A stretch of DNA of 64,000 bases, from contig CAVZZG010000001.1 of NCBI GenBank assembly GCA_963779685.1, positions 372,001 through 436,000 of the forward strand, written 5' to 3'. A program made the position numbers and the translations under genes. Below, one piece after another: positions 15,711 through 25,286 of the stretch (the stretch's first letter is position 1; every line of letters begins with the position of its first letter). This stretch comes from CAVZZG01 sp963779685 (lineage in GTDB: Bacteria; Actinomycetota; Thermoleophilia; Gaiellales; F1-60-MAGs149). The notes below the pieces were generated by a model. That model made no database searches, had not been told where the DNA came from, and saw nothing but the letters and a program-made list of their open reading frames with translations.

Positions 15711-17741
15711 ATGGCCGTCGACGACAAGATCCTCACCGAGTACCGGAAGGCGATCGACGACCCCGGGTCGTTCGACGACGCGGCGATCGATGCGTTCGTC
15801 GCGGCCGGCAAGGGGTTCGGAGACGTAACGCCGGAGCATGCCCACGCGCTGGCCGCGTTCGCGCGGTGGGTGCGGTGGCAGGGGCGCCGCACCGAGGAGG
15901 GGCTCGCGGCGGCCGCCCAGGCGGCGAAGCTCGGGGTGGCCCTGTCGCTGGAGGCGGCCCGGATCGGCTACTGGTTCACGCTCCAGTCGGTGCTGTCCGA
16001 CGATTGCGGCCAGGCTGCCGACGCGGCCGAGGCGGCCCGCTGCTCGTTCGTCTGGATCCAGCGTGACGGGTCCGATCCGGCCTACGCCCTCTCGCGTCAG
16101 ACGCTGATGCTGGCGATGCGGCTCGGGGTCGAGCCGATCGGCCCGGTGCTGCGCGAGCTGGCACCGTTGTGGCCGCAGGTGGCGCAGGCCGACCGCGACG
16201 AGCAGGCCAAGCCGATCCAGCGCCAGGCCGTCCGCCGCACCGACCTGCCCCAGGCCGACCGCGATCGGCTGCAGGCGATCGACGCCACGCCGGGCTCGGT
16301 CGCGAGGGTCGCACCGCCACCCGAGCCGCAGGCCGACGATGCCGCACTGGCGGCGGCCCTGGCAGAGCTGGACCAGCTGGTGGGGATCGACGGCGTCAAG
16401 GACGAGGTGCGCCGGCTCGTGGCTCTGCTCCGCGTCCGCGGCATGCGCACGGCCGCCGGCCTGACGGTGCCGGAGCGAACGTACCACCTGGCCTTCCTCG
16501 GCCCGCCCGGCACCGGTAAGACGACGGTCGCCCGGTTGATGGGCCGTATCTTCAAGGCGCTCGGAGTGCTCGCCACCGACAAGGTCGTCGAGGTCGATCG
16601 CGCGTCGCTGGTGGCCGGGTACATCGGGCAGACGGCTCCCAAGGTGGACGCGGCCGTCGACTCGGCTCTCGACGGCGTGCTGTTCGTCGACGAGGCCTAC
16701 GCGCTCTTCACGTCCGACAATCAGGACTTCGGCCCCGAGGCGGTGGCCACGCTGCTGAAGCGCATGGAGGACGATCGCCTGCGGCTGTCGGTGGTACTCG
16801 CCGGGTACGGCGACGAGATGGATCGCCTGCTCGACTCCAACCCGGGTCTCCGGAGCCGGGTCTCGACGGTGGTGCGCTTCGATGCCTACGGCGCCGATCA
16901 GCTCGGCGCGATCTTCGCCGGGCAGGCCGCCCAGGCCGGCTACACGCCCACCCCGGGCGCGCTTGCCCGGGCGACGCGGCTCTGCGGGCTGATGCGCGGC
17001 ACGGCAGACGGCCGCACCTTCGGTAACGCACGGGACGTCCGCAACCTGTTCGAGGACTCGGTGGCGGTGCAGGCAGTGCGGCTCGCGGCGGCAGCGGACT
17101 CCGGCCATCCGCCCGACCTCGAGGCGCTGGCGACGCTCGAGGAGGGCGACATCACGTGGAGCGCGCTCGGCCGGCCCGAGGCCGACCGCCTCAGCGACGA
17201 CGAGCGGCGCCTGGTCGCCTACCACGAGGCCGGGCACGCCCTCGTCAGTCACCTCGCCGGCGGGCCGACGCCGGTGTTCATCACGGTCGTCCCGAGCCAG
17301 CAGGCCGTCGGCATGACCTTCTACGACCACTCCGACCAGGCGGTCGTGACCCGTGCCGACATGCTCGCTCTGGCCGCCGCCGCGCTCGGCGGCCGCGCAT
17401 CGGAGGAGCTCGTCTTCGGTCGCCCGTCGGCCGGCGCCCTCAGCGATCTGCGCCAGGCGGAGCGCACGGTCGTCGGTCTGCTCAGGGCCGGCCTCTCGGA
17501 AGCGGTGTCGGCCGACGCGCTGGCCGAGTTCGCCGACGCGGGCGGATCGGCGCTCGACTCGGGTTGGCAGGGCGACCGCACCCGTCAGGAGATCGGAGCC
17601 CTCCTGAACGAGGCCTACGGCATCGCGAACGCCGCTCTCAAGGATCACCGCGACCGCCTCGATGCGCTCGCCGCCGCGCTGATCGCCGACCGCACCATCG
17701 ACGGCGACCGCCTCGCGGCAGTGCTCGGACCCCGAACGTAG
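15711..17741 (+). CDS. CbbX/SpoVK-type AAA ATPase fused to an FtsH-type M41 metalloprotease
   Basis: A 676-residue protein with three parts. Residues 1-215 are helical with no recognised motif. Residues 220-460 form an AAA domain closer to CbxX/CbbX and SpoVK than to FtsH: VGIDGVKDEVRRL, Walker A GPPGTGKTT near 263, VAGYIGQTAPK and Walker B GVLFVDEAYAL near 322. Residues 495-676 form an M41 peptidase with zinc site HEAGH near 503 and the third ligand in the LSDLRQAER region near 578, after GGRASEELVFG. No membrane segment is visible, unlike FtsH. It is probably a soluble ATP-dependent protease; targets are unknown. It follows trpB2 by nine bases. Confidence 0.85.
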   Translation: MAVDDKILTEYRKAIDDPGSFDDAAIDAFVAAGKGFGDVTPEHAHALAAFARWVRWQGRRTEEGLAAAAQAAKLGVALSLEAARIGYWFTLQSVLSDDCGQAADAAEAARCSFVWIQRDGSDPAYALSRQTLMLAMRLGVEPIGPVLRELAPLWPQVAQADRDEQAKPIQRQAVRRTDLPQADRDRLQAIDATPGSVARVAPPPEPQADDAALAAALAELDQLVGIDGVKDEVRRLVALLRVRGMRTAAGLTVPERTYHLAFLGPPGTGKTTVARLMGRIFKALGVLATDKVVEVDRASLVAGYIGQTAPKVDAAVDSALDGVLFVDEAYALFTSDNQDFGPEAVATLLKRMEDDRLRLSVVLAGYGDEMDRLLDSNPGLRSRVSTVVRFDAYGADQLGAIFAGQAAQAGYTPTPGALARATRLCGLMRGTADGRTFGNARDVRNLFEDSVAVQAVRLAAAADSGHPPDLEALATLEEGDITWSALGRPEADRLSDDERRLVAYHEAGHALVSHLAGGPTPVFITVVPSQQAVGMTFYDHSDQAVVTRADMLALAAAALGGRASEELVFGRPSAGALSDLRQAERTVVGLLRAGLSEAVSADALAEFADAGGSALDSGWQGDRTRQEIGALLNEAYGIANAALKDHRDRLDALAAALIADRTIDGDRLAAVLGPRT

Positions 17742-18991
17742 CGTCGAGCCGCTCCCGTAGGGCCTTCCGGCGAGCCTGCGTTCCCCCGGAGCCAGAGGGC
17801 CACATGGCGTGGCTGCATCGTTTCGGTCACGGCGGCACACAACTCGCTGCCGAGAGCGTCCAGGTCGACCTCGTCGCGCAGGTGCCTGCCGAACCGCTCG
17901 AGCGTCCGTCCCGCGTCGTAGCGGCGCCGGTAGAACCGCCGGTCGACGAAGCGCTGGACGACGGAGCGCAGCGGCAGGAACAGCGCCGCCACCACCAGCG
18001 TCGAGACGGTGATCGCGATGGTCCCACCTCCGGCCAGCGAGGTCGAGACGGCCTCGCCGACGACCACGAGGCCGACGTAGGCGGCGCCGAGCAGGGCGGT
18101 CACGACGCCGTAGACCAGCGTGCGGTTGATCAGCGTGTCGACGTCGTAGAGCCGGTACTTGAGCATCGCGACCCCGACGGCCAGCGGTAGCTGCACGACG
18201 CTGATCGCGAAGATGACGTCGCCGGCCCCCTGCAGTCCGACGGCGCTGGGGACGATCAGACCGACCGCCAGGACGACGGCGGCGAACATCATCCACTTCA
18301 TCTGCTGGCGCTCGTCGCCACGCGATCGCCGGAAGCGGACGATCATCGAGACGACTGCCACGGCGAGCAGGACGACCAGCGACCCCGTGATGACGGCGTC
18401 GGTCGCCGCCGAGGAGGACTTCAGCGCCGCGATCCCGACCGGATTGTCGGGCAGGCCGGAATCCTTGCCGCCGATCGGGCCGGGGTAGAACATGACCACG
18501 GCGGTGATTCCCGCCACCATGACGATCAGCGCCCGGAGGACGAAGCGCCACCGCGGGCCAGGCACGGTGCCGGTCGGATACAGGAGCGGCACGAACGCGA
18601 TCAGTCCGACCGTCGCGTACCACGCCCAGCCGTACACCCATGCCGCGAACAGAGCGCCGGGCACCGAACCCGGTGCGTCGACCAGGCCGTGGGTGGCGTA
18701 GACGTCGACCGCACCGATGACCCCACCGCCGAGCAGCCCGATGCCGAGGAAGATCCACCCCAGCGGGTTCCCGGGCACGTTCGTGACGACCAGCGCTCCG
18801 ACGACGGAGAACACCAGCATCGCCGCCGAGAAGGCGACCAGCGTCGCGAGCGATGCGTTCGCGGCACCCGTATGCCACGCCGCGTGCATCGCCTGCTGCG
18901 CCACGATCAGGGCGAGCGTCAGCGCCGTCAGGCCCCAGGCCAGGTACCGCGTCCAGCCGCGCTCCTTGCCGATCCCGCCGATGTCGTGCAC
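17645..18991 (-). CDS. Polytopic membrane protein resembling a sensor-kinase input domain
   Basis: A 448-residue protein. Residues 1-320 hold about eight to nine hydrophobic helices. A cytoplasmic part follows with FVDRRFYRRRYDAGRTLERFG and ETMQPRHVALWLR. This is the layout of the membrane and linker half of actinobacterial sensor histidine kinases, but no kinase domain follows. The last 45 residues are low-complexity, and the gene runs 97 bases into the end of the convergent AAA/M41 gene, so the natural stop may have been lost. The GTG start has AGGAGG directly against it with no spacer, and a near-consensus CAAGAT box at 18998-19003; it may be leaderless. Confidence 0.6.
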   Translation of the reverse strand: MHDIGGIGKERGWTRYLAWGLTALTLALIVAQQAMHAAWHTGAANASLATLVAFSAAMLVFSVVGALVVTNVPGNPLGWIFLGIGLLGGGVIGAVDVYATHGLVDAPGSVPGALFAAWVYGWAWYATVGLIAFVPLLYPTGTVPGPRWRFVLRALIVMVAGITAVVMFYPGPIGGKDSGLPDNPVGIAALKSSSAATDAVITGSLVVLLAVAVVSMIVRFRRSRGDERQQMKWMMFAAVVLAVGLIVPSAVGLQGAGDVIFAISVVQLPLAVGVAMLKYRLYDVDTLINRTLVYGVVTALLGAAYVGLVVVGEAVSTSLAGGGTIAITVSTLVVAALFLPLRSVVQRFVDRRFYRRRYDAGRTLERFGRHLRDEVDLDALGSELCAAVTETMQPRHVALWLRGNAGSPEGPTGAARRYVRGPSTAARRSPSMVRSAISAAASASRRSR

Positions 18992-19072
18992 CTCCTCATC
19001 TTGGCGGCCCTCCGTCTCGGAATCGTTACGGCACCGCGTGGCGCGCTGACTGGTCGGTCGGCGTGCCTCGCT

Positions 19073-19078
19073 TATACT
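19073..19078 (+). promoter_or_regulatory. -10 box TATACT of tRNA-Asp
   Basis: TATACT lies 11 bases before the tRNA. A CTGACT at 19046-19051 is too distant (21 bases) to be a confident -35 box. Confidence 0.45.
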
Positions 19079-19089
19079 GGGGCTCGCGC

Positions 19090-19163
19090 GGGGGCGTAGT
19101 TCAGTCGGTTAGAACGCCGGCCTGTCACGCCGGAGGTCGCGGGTTCGAGTCCCGTCGCTCCCG
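19090..19163 (+). tRNA. tRNA-Asp (anticodon GTC)
   Basis: A 74-base cloverleaf. The acceptor stem GGGGGCG pairs with CGCTCCC, with G at the discriminator position as expected for tRNA-Asp. The anticodon stem CCGGC/GCCGG encloses loop CTGTCAC with GTC at 19124-19126, and the T arm carries TTCGAGT. CCA is not encoded. The 3' part from 19121 is repeated at 25287, marking this tRNA as the integration site of a genetic element. Confidence 0.95.
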
Positions 19164-19183
19164 CCTGATGCTTGCAGGGCTCG
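19121..19183 (+). repeat. Attachment-site repeat, tRNA-proximal copy
   Basis: These 63 bases (tRNA-Asp from the anticodon loop to 20 bases beyond its end) are identical to 25287-25349. Weaker similarity continues to about 19232 (matching about 25402). A repeat of a tRNA 3' half is the usual mark of tyrosine-recombinase integration. Confidence 0.85.
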
Positions 19184-19544
19184 ACGGGTTTCGGCTCATG
19201 CGGGCCCTGCGTTTTCGGCTCCTCGGCGACACGTAGGCGTCCGACGTCGAGGTCGACGGAGCGCCAAGCCGCGCACGCACCACCACACGCGTGACCATGC
19301 CAACGCAGGTTGCGTGCGTCGAGCGTGCGTAGACATCCAGCGCCACGCTTGTCATCGTGACCACTGCCAGGTTCTCCTTCGATCGGGACACGCGGAGCGT
19401 CCGGCGCGGTAGCGCCCCGAGCGCGAAGGCCTGGCGCAGAACCGCAACCTCGGGGCTCACACCCCATAGCGTCTCGTAGTAGGAGAGCTCATTCGCATCG
19501 CCGCCGTTGACCTGAAGGTCGTTCGGGGTTGGATCGCCGTTTCC
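19164..19544. other. Element left flank, mostly noncoding, with possible IS110 transposase remnant
   Basis: Apart from the repeat tail, the only coding-like signal is on the minus strand near 19236-19355. ATG at 19355 opens MTSVALDVYARSTHAT, which resembles the N-terminus of IS110-family transposases, where the first catalytic aspartate sits in this kind of sequence. The similarity lasts about 30 residues and then fades into the repeat. No inverted repeats are visible. Treat it as a weak remnant call. Confidence 0.3.
19174..19215 (+). terminator. Possible terminator after tRNA-Asp
   Basis: GCAGGGC (19174-19180) pairs with GCCCTGC (19204-19210) around a 23-base loop and is followed by GTTTT. 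The copy at the far end of the element keeps the 5' arm, but its 3' arm has changes. Confidence 0.45.
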
Positions 19545-21364
19545 ATGGTCGGCCTGCTCGCGGCGGGGTGCTCGGCGAGCAGCCATCGGGCGGCGAGCAC
19601 GCGTGGCGTCGCGAGCACGCCGGCGCACCCGCCGGGCGCTCTCGCTTTGGATGAGGGCGCCCGTACGACGGGACACCTGGTCATCGGCACCGGGGTCGGC
19701 GTCGATCGGGTGCTGCAGGGTGTCGGCTTTGCGTTCTCGCCGTACGTGCGCCACCTCACTGCCGGGCTGATCTTCGTGCATGCGGCAGCGGGTGCGCGCG
19801 CGACGGTGGTGTGGTCCGAGGAGTCTGCGGACGGTGAGCACGCGCTGTTCACGCAGCAGGTCGCGTTGCCCCCTCAGGGAGTGCTGTACGCAACGGCCGT
19901 GGCCTCGGGAAGGCTCGCCGAGGGCGTGTTCCGTGTTCACGCCACCATCGGATCCGAACAGCGCGACACGCTGTTCGTGATCAGTCGCCTTGCTGAGATA
20001 CGGCCCGGTGAGGGCGGGATCGAGGGAGCCCCGGTCGTGCAAGGCGGCAGCAGCGAGGCGTCGCCGGGCACGCTCTCCAGCGGACCGGCCGAGGCCGTGG
20101 ACACCCCGTCGTCGTGCGAGAGGGAGTACACCGACCCCGACCTCGTTCGCAACTGCAACCAGTGGTACTACGGCACGGATGAGGCTCCGAAGCCGAGCAC
20201 TGAACCACCAGTCGATCCCTCAAAGCCCTGTCCGTCCGACAGCGTGCCGGATCTCGTGTCGACCCAGAACGGCGGTCTTGGCGGGTTCATCTCGATGTAC
20301 ACCACCCGGAGCTCCTACCTGTGCACGGACACGGCGTCGCTGACACTCGCGGCGGCCGTCAACGGCGCTGCTCCCGCCGTGATCGTGCACGGCAAGGGCG
20401 AGGTCGCGTGGGACGGCGAGACGTGTGGCCTTGCCGGCGGCTCGGATCTGGTCGGCGACGTCGTGAAAGGTGCACGTCTCGGCGGAGGGGTCGAAGACGA
20501 CCTCCTCGAGCGAGAAGGAACTCGAGGAATTCGGGCCGTTTCCGGTGGGCGCGGGGACACCGGAGGAAGGCACGAAGGTCGCTTCCGGTGAGCGAATCGT
20601 ATTCACCGCCGCCGCGGGCGTCGGGGGCGCGACGCGCGGCATCAAGTCACTCGTCGTGCGCGCCCACGATGGCACCGAGGTTGCGCGGGCGGGCCGGGCC
20701 CAACCGGCGGCCGCGTGCGACCTTGCGGCAGGGCGGTTCATGGTGATCGTCAGGGGGGCGTACACCGTGCCGAGTCCGGCGCCACCCGTCGTCGAACTGA
20801 CCGTCTCGGCCCAGACGTTCGATGGCCCGGTTGTCAGTATTCCGCTGCGGTGGTACACGCAGCCGACCTGGACGGGTGCGCTCGAGGTGCACACCAAGCG
20901 CGTCTATCGCGCCGCCGGCCTCACCGGACGGTGCACCGACACGTGGAAGGGACACCTTCGCTTCGTGGTCGACGCAAAGGGCGCGGTCGGCGGAACCGGG
21001 GAACTCGACAAGTCCGGTGCATCCCGACTGCACGCTCCCGTCGCCGCCGCCGCCACAGATCGATCGATTCGCGTTCGCGGTTGGCGGCAGCGGCAACGCC
21101 AAGCAACTCACGATCCATTTCGAGCGACAGACCGCGCTCCCAAGGGGGCTCGGCACGTTCGGAGGGATCGAGACCCTCTTCCGCACGAAGGCCTGCGCCC
21201 AGGATCCCGGCGGCGGCCCGCCGATCCCACTGGAACTCTCCTCTCCGATCAGTGCCGCGGGAGCCGTGCACCTCAGCGCCCTGCTCGGCTGCGGCGGGTC
21301 GGCACGGGACGTGTTCACCAGCGACTCCACAGTGCAGTTGACGCTCGGAGCCCCCGACGGGTAG
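19545..21364 (+). pseudogene. Large lipoprotein gene broken by two +1 frameshifts
   Basis: Three successive frames join into one protein of about 600 residues. The first frame (19545 to about 20468) starts with a lipobox, LLAAGC, and has secreted-protein composition with paired cysteines. The second (about 20470-21016) carries on with VHVSAEGSKTTSSSEKELEEF, and the third (about 21018-21364) carries QIDRFAFAVGGSGNAKQ and ends GAPDG. Each junction is cured by removing one base: in AAAGG near 20466-20470 and in TCCGG near 21014-21017. The signal peptide seems short from the ATG; AGGAG followed by ATT (about 19490) could mark an upstream start. The function is not recognised. It is probably surface-exposed cargo of the element. 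Confidence 0.55.
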
Positions 21365-21925
21365 CAGGCGCTCGTCTAGGCGAGCCGCGGCAAGCACCGG
21401 GCCGCACTAAAGTGCATTCGTCGATCGAGGCCGAGGTCAGGGCGGCCGGGTACACCTACCTCCGTAGGGTGGACGACGGGCGAACCTAGAGGTTTCCCGC
21501 CGGCCTCGCATCGCAGAACGCTCGCGGCGGCTGATGCCGTGCTGGGGTAAGGACCAAGGGCGATCCCGCGATCGCAGGTGGTCAGCCTGATGCCGTAGGT
21601 GGCGCCCTGGCGGAAGTCGGATCCGGACCCGACGGTTTCCGGAGTCGGTTCGATCCGCGACCGTCCGCGGTCGCAGACCAGGAACGCCTCCGTGGACGCG
21701 GTGGTGCACTTTCCAACCTGTCAGGTGCCTGCCGGACCAGGCCGCGACCCCAGCTAGGGTAGTCGTCGTCGTCCGGGTAGTCACTGCGCCATGACGATCC
21801 CGTGGCGCTCACCCATGTCGCCCATGCCGTTCGGATGCGCGCACAGGGAGGCCACCTTGTGACGGTAGATCAGTGAAGCATCAGGGACGGTCGGGGATTG
21901 CGTCGAAGGCCTTAGAATCGATCTG
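21365..21925. other. Noncoding stretch inside the element
   Basis: Only short overlapping frames without normal third-position GC bias are present. I see no RNA gene, terminator or repeat that I can support, apart from the -10 box at the right end. Confidence 0.5.
21913..21918 (+). promoter_or_regulatory. -10 box TAGAAT for the small lipoprotein
   Basis: TAGAAT followed by seven bases and ATG at 21926, with no ribosome binding site. Confidence 0.4.
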
Positions 21926-22357
21926 ATGAGTCTGGTTCGGTCGTTCGCGGTCTGGACGGCGGTGCTGTCGCTGCCGCTCACGGCGGCCGGATGTGCGGCG
22001 GGCTACCCAGGTGATCAGCCAGGCGACCCGATTGATGTGGCCCGACGGATCGCCGCGCCTGAGTTCCCGCCCAGCCAGGTACACACCTACTGCTTTCCGT
22101 CCTCCGCCGACCGGAATCGTGTGCTTTGTGACCTCGATCTCTGGATTCCAGCGTCCGTGTCGCGCGCGACCGTCGCCGCCCGCTACTGCCGGGTCATCGC
22201 TCGAGTTCGACGGCATCCTGAAACGAAGACGACCGACGGTCGGCCGTTTCACTGGTACGCCGTTCTCCTCTCGACGCCCGACGCCGACACCGCTCTCGAC
22301 GCCCCGGTCTGCGCGGGTGAGGCGCCGGCAGCCGCTGGACGCGTCGCTCCGCCATGA
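21926..22357 (+). CDS. Small lipoprotein of unknown function
   Basis: A 143-residue protein with a lipoprotein signal: positively charged start, hydrophobic core VWTAVLSLPLT and lipobox TAAGC with the lipidated cysteine at residue 23. The mature part has three further cysteines (HTYCFPS, VLCDLD, APVCAGE) and a YCRVIARV helix, with no recognised domain. It is the only apparently intact gene of the integrated element. It is convergent with the broken relaxase gene and could be an entry-exclusion-like surface protein, but nothing in the sequence proves that. Confidence 0.6.
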   Translation: MSLVRSFAVWTAVLSLPLTAAGCAAGYPGDQPGDPIDVARRIAAPEFPPSQVHTYCFPSSADRNRVLCDLDLWIPASVSRATVAARYCRVIARVRRHPETKTTDGRPFHWYAVLLSTPDADTALDAPVCAGEAPAAAGRVAPP

Positions 22358-22442
22358 GCGTATCCCGCTTGCGCTTCCACCCAGCCGTGGCAGCGCGACC
22401 CCGTCTGCCCGCGGCCGAGACGGTGGCGCGGCGTGATCGGCT

Positions 22443-25023
22443 CTACCGCGAGAATCCGCGCTCGACATCTCGCCGCACGGGCTGGCGACTGTACGGGTTC
22501 GCCGCGCTCGATGTGGCCGGCGTGCGAGGGCGAGTTCGTCGTCGCGCTCGCGGCTCATCGCCTCGGCGGTGCGTAGGAGGGCGTCCTGAGGCCCGCCGCG
22601 GCTGGGCTGGTCGTCGATGAGGAGGTGCTGCGTGCGTCCGCGCGCGCGGGTGGCGGCGGTGTAGGTCCAGCGTGCGTCGTGGTCGTCGGGGCGGGTGACG
22701 ATGCAGGCGGTCTCGACGGTTGCGCCCTGCAGGCTGTGGGCGGTGAGGGCGTAGGCGTGTTGGAGGTGGCCGTCGCGGAGGTACTCGCCGGGGAGGCGGA
22801 CGGTACGGCCGTCGTCGGTGCGGATCGCGACCGCGCCGCGGTCCGGGTCGGTGGCCGTGATGGTGCCGCGGGTGCCGTTGTCGGCGCCGAGGCGGTAGTC
22901 GTTGTGGCGGCAGATGACGCGGTCGCCGCGCTGGAACTCGCTGGTCGCCGACGCGAACGGCGGGACCGCTGACCTCGCCGCGGATCTTGCGGAGCACGCG
23001 GACGTGGTCGTTGAGCTCGCCGCGGAGCTCGTTGTCGCGGGTGATGAGCGCGATCTGGTCGGCGCCGTGGTCGCGTGCGGCGCCGAGCCACCAGGCGGCG
23101 GCTTCCTTCGTTGCGGTGTCGGCGTCCGGGGTGATGCGGACGCGGCCCTGGCGGATCTGGTGGGCGAGGTACTGGTCGGGGAGGCCGGCGCGGAGGTCGG
23201 CGAGCGCGTCGATCTCGTGCGGGTCGCGTTGGCGGCGGACGGTGGTGAGTTGCTCGGCGCCGTGGTGGCGTGTGATCTCGGCGAACGCGCCGCTTGCGGG
23301 GACGCCCTGGAGTTGGCGGGAGTCGCCGACCTGGATGATCTTCGCGCCGCCCGCACGCGCCCACTCCGCGAGGGCCGCCATCTGGCGGGTGCCGCTCATG
23401 CCGTTCTCGTCGGCGATCACGACCAGGTTGGCCGGCGCTGGCGTCGGACGTCGCGCCTGGCGGGTGAGGATCGCGTCGATGGTCTGGGCGTCGACGCCGA
23501 CGGTGCGCAGTTCGCGGGCGGCGCGGGCGGTCGGGGTGGCGCCGATCACGCGGTAGCCGGCGCGGGTGTAGGCGTCGGCGATCACGCCGCAGACGGTGGT
23601 CTTGCCGGTGCCGGCGAGCGCCTCGAGGTTCTCGATCGCGTGGCCGCTGGTCGTCAGGCGCCGCACCACGGTCTCCTGCTCGGCCGAGAGCGGGACGGGC
23701 GCACTGCGTAGGGCGGCCTCGACCTCGCCGAGAGCCGAGGACGGCGGTCTCGCTGTCGCGGCCGTGCTCGACGAGTTCCAGCAGCCGTTGCTCGCACGCG
23801 ATCAGGCCGGGCGTGGTGTAGCGACCGTCTGCGAGGGTGACGACGAACGGCTCCTGGGCGAGGAACCAGTCGGCGAGCGCGGCGAGGTGCTCGACGCTGG
23901 TGCCGCCCTGGAGGGCGCCCGCGAATCCGCGCACGACGTCGGCGCGAGTGAAGGTGTTGTCCTTCTCCGTCAGGCCCTCGGGGCCGGCGAGCTGCTGGCC
24001 GATCTCGGCGAGCAGCGTGCTTGCCGAGCGGTTCCGGGGTGCGGCCGCGCCGCAGCGCCGCAATCAGGCGGTCGTGCGGCATGCCGTGCTCGGCCAGCCG
24101 TGCCCGCCAGTCGGCGCGCTGCTCGATCGAGGTCGGTCGCGCTGGTGGTCTTGCGCTCGCGGGTTGCGAGCGTGGCGATCTGGGCGCCGTGCCAGCCGGT
24201 CGCGCCGTGCTCGTCGATCGCCTGCTCGATCCGCACGCGTCGCTGCGAGAACTCCCGCAGCGCCTCCCGCGGCCACGCCGCGAGCTCTGCCATCCCCTTC
24301 GCCGGCTCGTTCCACCGCCAGCCGAGCCGCTGCCCGATCTCGCGCCGCAGCGCGGCCTGGTAGGCGTAGCCGAGCGCGAGCTTCCACTCGCGCAGCAGCA
24401 GCCGGCTGTCGAGCGTCCGCCAGGCGCCGTCGGGGCCCTGGGTCATGTTCGCGATCGCGCAGTGCGTGTGCAGCTGCGGATCCTGCGCGCGGCTCACGCG
24501 GTGGGTGTAGAGCGCCGCGACGATCCCCGACCCCTTCGCCTGCTCTGCGCCGCCGGCACCGAGGCGCACGCCGCACGCCTCGCGCTCGAGCAGCCGCAGC
24601 GTCGCCTCGACGGCGGCGTGGTGGGCGGCGACCACCTCGCGGCGGGTCGCCGGATCGCCCAGCGCCGCCGCGAGCGAGATCGACTTCGGCGGGCTAAAGA
24701 CGAAGTCGAACCCGCCGACCGGCTCCAATCGCTGCTCGACGAGGATCGCCTCGCCCGTCTCCGGATCGAGGCCCCGCCGGTGCGTCGTCCGCTGCCGGAT
24801 CGCACGGCGAAGCCGCTCGCCCGTCGTCGGGGTCGCGGCCGTCGATCAGCCGCTCCAGCATCCCCTCGCCGACCGCGCCCTCCAGCCCGAGCGTCGCGGC
24901 TGCCGACCCGTACCAGCGGCCGGGCGACTCGCCCCGACCGGCGTAGTACTCCTCCCGGCTCGCCGCGACCTGCTCCTCGAGGTAGCGGCCCCGGTCGGGC
25001 GTCAAGATCGCCACGCTCAGCAC
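22443..25023 (-). pseudogene. TrwC/TraA-type relaxase-helicase broken by about five +1 frameshifts
   Basis: The pieces join into a conjugative relaxase-helicase of about 850 residues. The first block (from 25023) is MLSVAILTPDRGRY and EEYYAGRGESPGRWYG, the TrwC relaxase start. The next has FVFSPPKSISLAAA and the metal-binding HTHCAIANM. Then come SASTLLAEIGQQL, the helicase Walker A GTGKTT with VVIADENGM and VGDSRQLQGV, and a last block with RGDRVICRHNDYRL, TAHSLQGATVE and YTAATRARGRT. Junctions near 24820, 24125, 24037, 23735 and 22941 each need removal of one base. The C-terminal end is uncertain. As read, it cannot give a full-length product without frameshifting. Confidence 0.75.
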
Positions 25024-25286
25024 GCCGCCGCCCCTGGACAGAACCGGTCACGCGGCGCCTGCACCTTCAGTGCCACTGTGTGCATCTTCTGATCCGAGAA
25101 CCCGAAGAGGCATGTCCCTACGAACGGGCTAGCAACGGCCACCCGCTCTTTCCACTCCGCTTCCACAGGAGCCGCTGGAACGGCCGTTCCCGGGCGTGGA
25201 CACCCCGGACAGCGAAGGGAGCGCAAACCCTGATGGGTAGGCCGATCGAGCGCGTTTCCGGAAGTGGCCAGGTGGGGTCGATCAGA
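25024..25286. other. Element right flank upstream of the relaxase, with perfect palindrome
   Basis: No gene. GGAACGGCCGTTCC at 25177-25190 is a perfect 14-base palindrome. Its place upstream of a relaxase gene is where an origin of transfer or an operator would be expected, but no nick-site sequence is recognised. Confidence 0.35.

Noticed and set aside
14049..18878. Continuous minus-strand frame of 1609 codons
   Set aside because: Except for its last 69 codons it is antisense to trpB2 and the AAA/M41 gene, with arginine-rich nonsense composition expected from high-GC shadow frames.
19072..19467. Minus-strand frame containing GATGLEPATSGVTGRRSNRL
   Set aside because: This is the antisense of tRNA-Asp, a common false gene call. 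The same applies to the frames at 25017-25402.
21781..21981. 66-codon minus-strand ORF in the element
   Set aside because: No recognised motif, weak codon bias and overlap with the promoter and start of the small lipoprotein gene.
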